From: Kalymmatonema hyalinum WJT4-NPBG1
Lineage (GTDB): Bacteria > Cyanobacteriota > Cyanobacteriia > Cyanobacteriales > Nostocaceae
DNA length: 40,666 nucleotides
Direction of reading: 5' to 3'
Assembly (NCBI GenBank): GCA_019359075.1
Contig: JAHHIB010000081.1
Coordinates: 1 to 40,666, forward strand
Shown here: in pieces, positions 7,134 through 17,000 of the stretch
Layout: every line of letters begins with the position of its first letter
How positions within the stretch are numbered: the first letter of the stretch is position 1
Made by a program: the position numbers and the translations under genes
Notes under the pieces: generated by a model
Told to the model about the DNA's origin: nothing
Seen by the model: the letters and a program-made list of their open reading frames with translations, nothing else
Database searches by the model: none

Positions 7134-8108
7134 ATGAGTTCTAAGAACATTCACGCGAATCAAAAGATTTTTTGTGCAGGTTTTGATAATGGCTATGGTA
7201 GCGTCAAACTGTTAGTCGATGGTTTTGATGTCCTGAGAATTCCTAGTTACATCTCACGAGAAGACATGGAAGATGTACCCGGTAGGGTGGTTTTTAATGG
7301 TAATGCCTACACTGTTGGGGAGTCAGCTTTCCGCACTGGGTATTATTTCGAGCGTAATACAGACAACAATATCAACAAAGTCAACAACGCCCTTATTACT
7401 TTATTGGGTGCATTGGCTCATTTACCACATCGCAAGGTTTGGCACCTAAAGGTAGTTGTCAGCTTACATGATGTTGCTTTGACAAGAGAGTTGTGTCAAA
7501 TACTCAATGGTGAATATCAACCAATGCTCGCTGGCAAGCTATCTGATGTCAAAGTAGAAGTTCTCAAAGTCGTACCTGAAGGTATGGGTGCTTTGTTTGG
7601 TCGAAAGTTGCCCAAAAAGTTAACTGTCGTAGATTTTGGGAATGGTACAACGCTTTATTCTCGTTACAATCAAGGTAAAAGAGAAGTACATACCCCCTAC
7701 GCTGCTGGCGTGGAAGTTCTTATCGGTGAGATTGCTAAGAAGATGAAACATCTCAACGGTGGGAAGCTTGGGGACTTATCGAAAATTCGCTTTTGTCTGG
7801 AAATGGGACATACCAAATACAGCCGTGATATTGATATCAAAGACATATACACTACTTGTCTGAAAGAATGGTATGAAACCTATCTGAAAAAACCAGTTAA
7901 TCTTGCCCTTGAAGCCAAACACCAAGGGGATGAAATTTGGGCTATTGGTGGCGGTTGCTTGCTTCCTGGGTTTAAAAAACTGCTCATACAAAACGGGTTT
8001 GAAATTCTAGAAAACCCGGTAGAGGCTAATTCTTATGGGCTATTGCAAATGGCTAAAGCCATTGTTAGCTCTTCATCTGCCAGTGGATCTACGGAAGGTG
8101 TCAGTTGA
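7134..8108 (+). CDS. parM: ParM-like actin-family plasmid segregation ATPase
   Basis: A 324-residue actin-like protein that would polymerise to push plasmid copies apart. The phosphate-1 motif is GFDNGYGSVK at 16-25. The phosphate-2 motif is VVDFGNGTT near residue 165 and the adenosine motif is AIGGGCLLPGF near residue 280. The length is normal for ParM/Alp proteins. The ATG at 7134 is embedded in the last upstream iteron, which fits autoregulation by a centromere-binding protein. A small RHH-like gene follows at 8258, completing a type II partition cassette immediately after parAB. Confidence 0.85.
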   Translation: MSSKNIHANQKIFCAGFDNGYGSVKLLVDGFDVLRIPSYISREDMEDVPGRVVFNGNAYTVGESAFRTGYYFERNTDNNINKVNNALITLLGALAHLPHRKVWHLKVVVSLHDVALTRELCQILNGEYQPMLAGKLSDVKVEVLKVVPEGMGALFGRKLPKKLTVVDFGNGTTLYSRYNQGKREVHTPYAAGVEVLIGEIAKKMKHLNGGKLGDLSKIRFCLEMGHTKYSRDIDIKDIYTTCLKEWYETYLKKPVNLALEAKHQGDEIWAIGGGCLLPGFKKLLIQNGFEILENPVEANSYGLLQMAKAIVSSSSASGSTEGVS

Positions 8109-8257
8109 CTATTGAGGTGCTGATTGTTGAGATGAATTTCCGTTGACCGTTGTCTAAGAACACATCCAAAAATCTCTGTTTCCTACTCCTGGCTCCTCAC
8201 TTTTAAATTAAGTGACAGTCCAAGCTAGTTAACTTTATTTGTATCGACCTATTTAAC

Positions 8258-8560
8258 ATGGTTTCTCAGCAAGACAAAACTCCAGAAAAAGTCCGCATCA
8301 AAGATAGCTACCGCGAGCGTATATTCCAAGAATCCCAACGATTAGGTAAAAGTTATCTAGAGACGCTTTACTTTATTGTTGATTGCTACTTTGCGTTTAA
8401 GCAAGGTGCATTACCAATACCAACTATAGTCCTCAACCCCAATGCAATCCCCATACAAGCGGAGCAGCCCACAGTGGCTGATTCAACGCATACTCTAGAT
8501 GAGCCCCAACACCAAGCAGAAGATGGTGACGAAACTTTCACACTTGATTGGGATTTATGA
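8258..8560 (+). CDS. Small ParR-like DNA-binding protein
   Basis: A 100-residue protein downstream of parM. Residues 12-45 (VRIKDSYRERIFQESQRLGKS, then LETLYFIVDCYFAF) fit a ribbon-helix-helix layout. The C-terminal half is acidic, rich in Gln and probably unstructured, ending FTLDWDL. In ParM systems the adaptor (ParR) has an N-terminal RHH domain that binds the parC iterons and a flexible C-terminal tail that contacts the ParM filament. This protein has both parts. Assignment is by position and fold pattern. Confidence 0.6.
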   Translation: MVSQQDKTPEKVRIKDSYRERIFQESQRLGKSYLETLYFIVDCYFAFKQGALPIPTIVLNPNAIPIQAEQPTVADSTHTLDEPQHQAEDGDETFTLDWDL

Positions 8561-8939
8561 AGCACCATTTAGGAGCTTTTGAAGCACGAGTTGGGCTAAA
8601 CCTGCGATAAAGTTGCCCAATCTTCATTAAATTTATGAGCGTGACGATACGGAATTGGGGTTGGGGCTGTCCTGTGACAAAGTTGCCCAACCACTCGCTG
8701 CGCTCAAATTCAAAATTATTGTGAATTGAAATTTTGTATTTTGAATTAAGTCAAGGAGTGACGAGCTTTGTTGAGAACTGCTGATTCTGGTTTCTGGTAC
8801 AACTTTCTTACATTATCTATTGATATTGATGCATTAGTGGTTATCCTGATAGGTGCAAGATAAGAAATTACTTATCTTATTTAGTAATATTTCTGTGGTA
8901 AGTCCTGGTAATGTGGTGCTTTGATAATTTCAGTAGCGT
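8561..8939. other. Gene-free region with a duplicated hairpin motif
   Basis: There is no gene in these 379 bp. Two 30-bp copies (8591-8620 and 8661-8690) match at 23 of 30 positions and lie exactly 70 bp apart. Both end AAAGTTGCCCAA; in the first copy TTGGGC/GCCCAA can pair as a stem. Further right the DNA is AT-rich with A/T repeats typical of cyanobacterial intergenic DNA. The histidine kinase promoter should lie near the right end. Confidence 0.5.
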
Positions 8940-10034
8940 TTGTATGTAACTACGGTGCTGTATAAAATACTAGTAATTGGTAGAAAGCGAAATCAGATTG
9001 TTGCGAGTGTTGTTGATAGCTTGCAGCAGTCAAATTATTCGGTGGTTACTAAGTCTGCAATACCTGACAATCTTGAAGGTATTGACTTGATAGTGGATGT
9101 TACTTTAAAGCTAACCAGTATCCGTTCGGAAGGTTTACCAGCTATTAAGGTAGTGCAGTCACCGGATCATTTATGCGTTTCCGATTTTGACGATTTTTTG
9201 GTGTATCCTTTTTCTTCCTCTGAGCTACTGAAGCGTGTAAATTTATGCTTGCACAGGCGAAGTGATTATCTCCGGAGGTTTCCTCAGTATTTGGAGATGA
9301 TATCCCACGATGTCTATCACCCTTTGAAGGCGGTTAACTTTGTTTTGGGTTTGACTAGAGTAGGTAACTATGGTGATAGCCTTGAGCAGCTGCGTTCCGT
9401 GTTAGATACCTCCTGCTCTACAATCACAGCTACTTTAGGTGTGCTTACTGATTTGAAGAGTGAGTTGAGTCAACAGCCAGGAGGAAACATTGAATATATC
9501 AATATTGCTAACCTGCTGCATTCCATCCATGCTCAGTTCTCTAATAGTGCTCTAGCCCAGAATATAAATTTCTCCCTTATAATTGAGCCTGAAGTTGCTA
9601 ATGTGTGCTTGTACGCGAATTACAGCCATCTTTGGCGGATGGTTTGCAACTTGGTTGTAAACGCTTTTAAGTATACTCCTGCTAGTGGCTTTGTTACCAT
9701 CAAGCTTGATACTCAAGTAGGTCGTTTCCTCCGCTTGGCGGTTCAAGATACTGGCGTGGGTATCACCTCAATGCAGTTGGAGCAGTTGAATATTGATTTG
9801 GGAATAAGTGGGTGCAACGGAACATTTACTCTTGATGGTACTGGCTCTCATATAGCTCGTGCTGGCTTAGGCTTGCGTACAGTTAAGTATGTTGCGGATT
9901 GTTACCAAGCCAATGTTAACGTGTTTTCTCAGGTAGGCGAAGGTTCAACATTTGTCATAATCTTTAATTTAGAGGCTAATTTTCAATGTTATTCTCAGGA
10001 GAAACGCTTACTTGTGGCTAATGCCGCCTCTTAA
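8940..10034 (+). CDS. Sensor histidine kinase with degenerate N-terminal receiver domain
   Basis: The C-terminal part is a histidine kinase. The H-box is ISHDVYHPLKAV with His123, the N-box is LVVNAFKYTPASG near 235-247, the G1 box is VQDTGVGI and the G2 box is GLGLRTVKYVADCY. Residues 8-105 have the alternating strand/helix order of a receiver. That domain ends FLVYPFSSSELLKRVNLCL, where receivers have a conserved lysine (KPF); here it is Tyr, so phosphorylation of that domain is doubtful. There is no membrane segment, so the sensor is cytoplasmic. The start is uncertain: 8940 is TTG and a GTG at 8955 is possible. A tiny membrane protein gene begins 1 nt after the stop. The distant response regulator at 2056-2805 is a possible partner. 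Confidence 0.85.
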   Translation: MYVTTVLYKILVIGRKRNQIVASVVDSLQQSNYSVVTKSAIPDNLEGIDLIVDVTLKLTSIRSEGLPAIKVVQSPDHLCVSDFDDFLVYPFSSSELLKRVNLCLHRRSDYLRRFPQYLEMISHDVYHPLKAVNFVLGLTRVGNYGDSLEQLRSVLDTSCSTITATLGVLTDLKSELSQQPGGNIEYINIANLLHSIHAQFSNSALAQNINFSLIIEPEVANVCLYANYSHLWRMVCNLVVNAFKYTPASGFVTIKLDTQVGRFLRLAVQDTGVGITSMQLEQLNIDLGISGCNGTFTLDGTGSHIARAGLGLRTVKYVADCYQANVNVFSQVGEGSTFVIIFNLEANFQCYSQEKRLLVANAAS

Positions 10035-10035
10035 A

Positions 10036-10323
10036 ATGGAAAAGCCCCAAAAAAAAAAGATATGGTTGGATTATATTATCGATAGCATTGTGAATTTATC
10101 CAATCGATTCGATATATCGTGGCTCTTTTTTTGCGGTTTTACTCTTCAATCATTAATTTTTATTAGCAATCTTTTTGTAGGTCAGTTTGCTGATGCTGAC
10201 TACTTTCGACTCGCTTATTGTATTGGCATGGCTGGGATTACTTTTCCTAAAAGCAAGATACCGAATAAGTATATTTTTATTAATTGTGGATTTTTTTTCG
10301 GTATCTTGATAGGAATACTTTGA
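10036..10323 (+). CDS. Small membrane protein coupled to the histidine kinase
   Basis: A 95-residue protein with a lysine-rich N-terminus (MEKPQKKK) and hydrophobic stretches at about 27-50, 60-72 and 78-95, giving two or three membrane passes. The start at 10036 is 1 nt after the kinase stop, which suggests translational coupling. An upstream ATG at 10012 would overlap the kinase by 23 nt. I do not recognise the family. A link to signal sensing by the soluble kinase is possible but is inferred only from position. Confidence 0.45.
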   Translation: MEKPQKKKIWLDYIIDSIVNLSNRFDISWLFFCGFTLQSLIFISNLFVGQFADADYFRLAYCIGMAGITFPKSKIPNKYIFINCGFFFGILIGIL

Positions 10324-10327
10324 TTAA

Positions 10328-11053
10328 TTACCCAAGCTCGTTCTCAGAAGATTTTGTGTTAGCCTGTTGTTGAGCTTGCTGGTTGTTACGGCGGTCTTGT
10401 TCCTTATTAAACAGTAACTTAAACCGTTCAAATTCTTCTTGGGTAATGTTGTTGACTACGATACTATAACTAGGTTCATGATTATTTTTGGAAGCTACTA
10501 GCGCTTCTCTATTTTCTGAATTTGAATTTCTATCAAGGGAAAGGGTATTTGAACTTTCTTCGATTTTGATACTAACTGTGTACTTTTCACCCTGATAAAC
10601 TACCAATCCATTTTCCTGCTTTCCTTCGTAACTTAAGACTTCTAATAATTTAGGAATTATTACTAGCTGTACATCGGATTTTTTGGCGATGACTACTTCT
10701 CTATCTTCTACTACAACTTTGCTCTTACTATTTTTGTCATCATCTTTTTTATCCGAATTGAAACTTTGATTTTCTGAATCTACGGTTATAGTTTGACTTT
10801 GATTTTGGTGAAAGCTAAAGTTTTTAAAATCGATTGGTTCTACACCTTTAATGCTAATTTGTGCTTGTGCCATTTTTTCTTCATGGTCAATTATTGATTC
10901 TTGCCAAAGTGCTTCTTCGGCTTTTTTTTGTTCTTCTGCGGTAACTAGACCAATTTCTTGTGCTTTTTTAGCAACACTTTCATCAGTTATGCCTAAAAGA
11001 GCCATTTTTTCCTGAATATTGGCATAATGCATTGCTTCTGTTATATTTGTCAT
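10328..11053 (-). CDS. Hypothetical protein coupled to the giant polyvalent protein
   Basis: A 241-residue protein of unknown family. The N-terminal ~60 residues are helical and Glu/Ala/Lys-rich. Residues 75-125 are polar, Ser/Asn/Asp/Lys-rich and probably disordered. A beta-rich stretch (about 120-185) contains VVYQGEKYTVSIKIEES. The C-terminal helix (VNNITQEEFERFKLLF) is followed by a Gln/Asn-rich tail. The start is only 5 bp after the stop of the 2864-residue gene, with AAAGGT upstream, so the two are co-translated. A partner or chaperone role for the giant protein is inferred from coupling alone. Confidence 0.7.
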   Translation of the reverse strand: MTNITEAMHYANIQEKMALLGITDESVAKKAQEIGLVTAEEQKKAEEALWQESIIDHEEKMAQAQISIKGVEPIDFKNFSFHQNQSQTITVDSENQSFNSDKKDDDKNSKSKVVVEDREVVIAKKSDVQLVIIPKLLEVLSYEGKQENGLVVYQGEKYTVSIKIEESSNTLSLDRNSNSENREALVASKNNHEPSYSIVVNNITQEEFERFKLLFNKEQDRRNNQQAQQQANTKSSENELG

Positions 11054-11058
11054 TTTAT

Positions 11059-14000
11059 TTACCTTTCTATAAGTTCTTTTTTTACACCTTGAAAACTACT
11101 TTCAATTCGATCATTCATAAAGTTAAAGTCATTTATAACTTCTTCATTAAGATTATTAACTAGGGTTTTTCCCTCTTTAATATATAGTAATATATTACTA
11201 TCTTTATCCTTAATTAAATAAATCTCTTCTTGTGCTTTCGTTGCTATTTGATAATTTTTATAATTTTCAGTTTTCACACTCATTATACCGTTAATATCTT
11301 CACTACCAAAGGTTTTAACAACTCTTTGGGCAAGCTTTGTCATTTCATTAATTTGGTGTAGTTCCTTGATGTCACGCGACATAGCTTGGAATGCATTTTC
11401 CAGACTACAACTGCTGTCATTTATATACTGCTCGGTTACTTCTTGAATTCGGTTGATATAATTTTCATTTTTACCTAATTTTTGGGCTGTTTCATACCAA
11501 TATTGAAGGTTTTGAATCGTACTTTGTTTCATGTTATCGAGAGTTTTCTCTATCGACTTTGTTTGGCTATTTGTAAATGTTTGTGATAATGCCTGTTGAA
11601 TGTCTGCATTTAGAGTTTGCGAACTTTCAATTTGATTTTTAGGAGAAGTGGGCGGGGAGATATTCTTTCCGTCCAACTTTGGAGTGAAGCTTATCTCTAT
11701 GTTTTTCCCTTGTGGTTCTGGTTCTGATTTTTGATTGGAGGTAGGCTGTATTGCTTCTACTTGTTGAGAATTGGAATTTTCTAGTGCTTTAGTATATCCC
11801 TGGATGAGTGCGCGGATGTAAGGTGATTCTAATCCCTTTCCTTCCCAGAAATTTTTCTCTCCACTTGATACGAGATAGCTGCACTGTTTTAGCCATTCGG
11901 CTCCTCCCCTTCCGGTTATGGCTGAGGCTAATTTAGGGTATTGCTCAAACCGGGCTTGGAGGATTTCAGCCATCAGCTGTACCCTTGGTTCTTTTAAAGG
12001 TACTGTTTCCTTGTAGGCGTAGAAAGCTTGTTCGGCTGACAGGAAAGGTTGTCCTGCTGGCTTAGATTCGGTGTAAGTTTCTGGTCCGTATGTTCCAGCG
12101 GGCATTTCCTTATTATCGCGGAATGAAACCGGGTAATCATTGGCTATAGCTCCAACCTGCTTGGATTTGACGGTTGTACTGGTAAGTACAGCTCCTAGTG
12201 GATCTGGACTGCGGGAGTTAAGGTTGATACCGGGGGCAAATTGAGGCAGTTGTCTGGGTAAATTTTCTGTACTGGTGGTTTTGCTCGTATCAGTTTGTTC
12301 TGGTTTAGTATTAATTGGGGAAACCTGGTTTTTAGTGCTTTTAGAAGTTTTGTGTGGTGTGAGTGCATCGCTTGCTATCTCACTTGTTGTGGCTGTGTTT
12401 TCTAAGGAAGTACTAGCTTGGTTTGTGTCTTTTGTATCTTTAATATTTTCAGTAAGATTGAGTTTTGCGTATCCTTCATTACTCAGTTTTAGTTGATAGC
12501 CGCGTTCTGTTAGATAATTTTGAACTAACTGGTCAGTGCCTTTGGCATTACCTACTACAAACGAGCTTTTAGCCTCGATCGCAGCATTAAGTAGAGGAAC
12601 GTATTCTTTTTCAAATGTCTGTTTTATCTGCTCGTTTGTTACTCCACGCCAGGGACCAGAACCTGAAACCATAATTACGTCACTGGCAGAGTAATTACCC
12701 GTATTAGCGCGCTCACTCCAAGCCTGTTCATAATTTCGTGTGCTAGAAGGTGTTTCCGGGGATGCGGCTGACTTGCCAATAAACTGTGTTGCTACTTCAG
12801 CCATAGCAATGTCCTTCTTCATGTGTTCGGCGACGGCTGGATTTATTGGTTGTAGGTTGGCAAGTGGGTTGCTTGTAGTTGGCGTTTCAGGGGTAGATGC
12901 TATATCGTTTTCATTATTCTTTTGTACTACATTGGTATATGCTTCTGATAACGCTCGGATAAATGCTGATTCCTTACCCTTACCTTCCCATTGTTTATCT
13001 TGACTATTGGTAATGTTGGTGCAATTTTCCAGCCATTTGGTTCCTCCACGTTTGGTAATTGTTTCGGTAAGGCGTGGGTGTTGTTCAAGTTTGGCTTGAA
13101 GGACTGTTACCATTAACTTGTACTCATCACAGGAAGATGGGTTAATTTGTTTCTGGTGGTTGAAGGCTTGCTCGGCTGAGGTGTAGGGAACTCCTTCTGC
13201 TTTGGCTGTATGCGTTTCAGTGCCATATTGTCCTGCTGGCGCAGCGGGGTTGTTACCTACCGATACTGGATAATCATTGTGTAATTTGCCTTGCTCTTTG
13301 GCAAGCATTGTGGCGTTTGACAGTGCAGCGCCTAACCCGTCGCTGGAGTCAGGACTAATGTTAACTGTGGTTGTTGCTGTAGCTTGTTTGGTGGGTGCGA
13401 ATGGAACAATCTTGCCGTTGACGTAATCCCCCAGGGGTTCCATAAATAAGCCATATATCCTATGCTTCTGTGCCTGAGTTTGGGTAAGTTCTTTTACTGA
13501 GTGTTTTTCCCAGTTTGCCCAGGCTTGTTGATAAGCTGGGTTTTGAATCATCAGGGGGGTAATTTCGTATTGCTTACCTACCCGGAAGGCTACTTGCTCG
13601 CCATTTTTACCAATGGCTACCGCAATATCTCCTTCCTTGATGCCATAAGCTTTTTGGTAGTTTACACCCCTGGTGGTGTGTACTCTAGCGTGTCCGCGCA
13701 TGGCATCGATAGTCGTGTTGACTGGTAGTTTGGGGGGTTCACCATGCAGTAAGAGCGAGTAAACCATTGGCACTTTCCCAGCAATCTTGGTATTCTCTGG
13801 AATTTGGGGATTTTGAGCGCGTGCTGCGGTTTGATTTCCAATAGTAATAATTTCTTCGATAGAGGGTTGATTTGAAGCGGGTGCGGGTGTGTTTCGACTA
13901 GCTTGTTTGAGGTTGGTGTAGCTGCGCTCTACTTTTATCTCCCCGCCAGGTGTCCACTCGTTAGTTTTGATGGTAAGGTCTTTACTAGATTGAACTACAG

Positions 14001-17000
14001 CCCGAGGCGGCTGGTTGGAGGCAAGAAAGTTTTCATACTTTTCCCTAACGCTATTATCTCGCCCCAGGTCATTTTTAATTGACCAGATGTTAATGGACCA
14101 TCTGCCAGCTTCAGTATTGAGGGCGGCGTGTTCATTTTTGCAGTTGAAACGCATTACCGCGCCTGACTCTAGTTTAAATTCCTGGTACGGAGCATCCTTA
14201 TTTTCATCATTTGTCCATGCCATTTGTTCCTTGGCGGCGCGGTATCCCCAGTCGGAGTCCCCAATATTAATGCTGCGGGCTTCTGTCGCGGCGTAGGAGT
14301 CGTCGCGGTGGTAGTTAATGCCAGCGCCGGGTTGCTCGGAGTAGGTGACAAGTACAATATCTGCATCTGGGTATACCTGCTTGACAAGTTCCATCAGCTT
14401 GTCGTCTTCTACCCCTGGCTTAAAATCTTTGTTTTTCAAATCCCACTTTGCACCAACCCAAGCTACTTGCCTGCCAGGTGCATAGTTTGATTTATCATTT
14501 TCTAGTACTGGTTTGAGATTAGTTTCGAGATGCTGGCGCAGTTGTTCGACTTTTTCGGAACTAACCTTACCCAAAATCTCGATAGCTTTAGACTTATCTG
14601 CCGCTTGGACTGAGGGTAAGGTGATAGGTTTGTTGTTTGACTGTACTAGTTGCGGTTGCGTTTGGATTGTTTGAGTATTCTCTATGGCATTACTTTCATT
14701 ATTGTTACTATTGGCGATGATCGCCTTCTCCTTTGGAGACACTACCGCGAACGGCACTGCTACAGTTTTATTAATTGGTGATGCTGATTTTGGAAGTGTA
14801 TTTAACTCTTTATCGTTAGTACTTTCTTCCTGAACTGGCTTTGCTGGTGCTATTGGTAAACGTATTTCCTCTTTACCAATTTCTTTGGGACGATTCGGGA
14901 GTGATTGAAGCGCCTGCTTGTATTCGCTTAGCTGTGGTGTAGAGTTGATTTCTAGCAGGCTCCCTTCTTTTTCTACTTTTTGATTAAGCTCATTACTTAA
15001 TTGTTCATATTGGTCAAATCCATCTATTTCACCTATATTGATAGCTTCTCCTAATAAACTATTTAGACCTTCTTCTAATTCACTACTGACTGTGTCTTTT
15101 TCGATTATGAATATAGCTATATTGCAATTTTTATCAATAATATAGTTATTATTTGTGCCTTTAGATTCTAACCAACTGTTGACAGTAGTGGAATCTTGGG
15201 CTGGTACTACTAATCCAATACTTTCTTTAATGATTTGCGAGTTATCTTCTAGGGTGTACTGTTGGTTGGGGTTGCTGAAATATACAGTTTGTTCAGGAAT
15301 AATGGGAGCAGGTAGTGGCGGAGTATCATTACTTTTGATAGTGCCAAACCTTTCTATAAACTGTTCTTTTCTTTTGGGAGTCATTGTACTTTCATCGAGC
15401 ATGAATACTGTCATGCCTTTTCTAGCTTCCAGTCTGCTTTGTGACTTAGCGACCTGGTCGTATGTTATTCCTACTCTTTCTAAAAATTCTTTTGTCACCT
15501 CAGCTTTTTTACTATCGACAGCTAACCCAATTAATCCTACTAATTTATCCTCCTCACTTTGGAATATTATAGTAGGACGTTCGGTAATTTTATCAAATAA
15601 CTGATTATTTTTTTGCTCTACTGGATTGACCTCTTTTTGTTGGTCAACTAACTGATAGCGCTTCACCCATGTTTCAGGATATTGTACTGATTCAGGGTCA
15701 ATAGTTAGTTTACAGGTAGTTTCATTGCTTGTGATAATAACAGGAATGGTTGTTTGTACTTTACTTTCATTAATTATGCCCGCATCGACTAGTTGTTGTA
15801 CTGAACTTTTCTTTTGACTGTACCTACTTTTATTTCCAAATGCTTTTTCCGTATGTTGACCGATAATACCAAGAGATAAATTACCAATTTTGGCTGTATA
15901 CACATCCTGTTTATCGTAAGCTTTAACTGTTGCTGATATCTCTTGTCCATTAAATTCTATATTTTTAAGCTTGTCGTTAATATCTATTCTTACTAAATTG
16001 CCATTGGGTGTCTTTCCAATAGCGAAGGCATTTTCACCCGTAGCAATACTTGTAACTTCTAACTTTAATTGTTGACCATTTTGACCCGGCTTTTCTGCCA
16101 ACCATCCCTGTTCTATTCCTGATTTTACTGATTCTTTAGAAAGAGTACCTAATTTCTCTTCTTTATTGCCATTTTTAATGGTAATAACATAATCTTCCCG
16201 TTCCAGTTTATCTTTGATGATGGTTAAATTTACTTCTTCACCATTAAACTTTTGGTCTTTACATTGAAATTTTTGTAATTCTTTGACCTGAAATTCTAAA
16301 TTTATCCCTCCAGGTATGTTTATTTTAACTGTGGCTGTATACACTTCTCCTTTTTCAATAGTACCAGTTGCGGTTGTACCGATGGGGAGCTTACCATCAG
16401 TGGCGTTGATGTTAGCGAAGGTTTCATACTTTCCTGTTTCAGGATTTTTTACTTCGATGACATCTTTAATTACAATATTACCTCTACTGTCTTGATGTTC
16501 GCTAATATTAAATCTAATTTCCTGTGGTTGATTTTGATTTTCCTGATTGATGATTTCACTTGTACGGTTGTATCCTGTCAGGGTAAATTCAGTAAATTGA
16601 AGTTTATCTACTTGCTTGATAATTTCTTGAGGGAAACTAGCAAATACAAAATTTGATACTTTCTTTTGTCTTTCAACTTCTTGTTCAACCTCGTTTTGCT
16701 GGCTCTTAGAGTTAGAACCTTCACGAGTAGTTGATACTGCCCAAGTAGCAGCAGCCATCGCTAGCTTTTGTTCTTCAGGAATTGAATTATAGAAGTCTTC
16801 GGTGATTTGGTAAGCCTTTTGATACATCAACTTAATTTGCCCTTCACTTAATTCTGGCTGGAAGGATATCTTGGTTGATGTAATTTCTTGGTTGGGTATA
16901 ATTCCTAACTCTTGCAGCGAGTTTTCTTGTTCCTTAGATACAGTTCCTAGTGCCCTAAACTTAGGTTTACCGTTTTCATTTTCATCATTAATTTGGGCGT

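Noticed and set aside
15155-15604. 149-codon open frame on the plus strand
   Set aside because: Antisense shadow of the giant gene; hydrophobic composition arises from the complement of charged codons.
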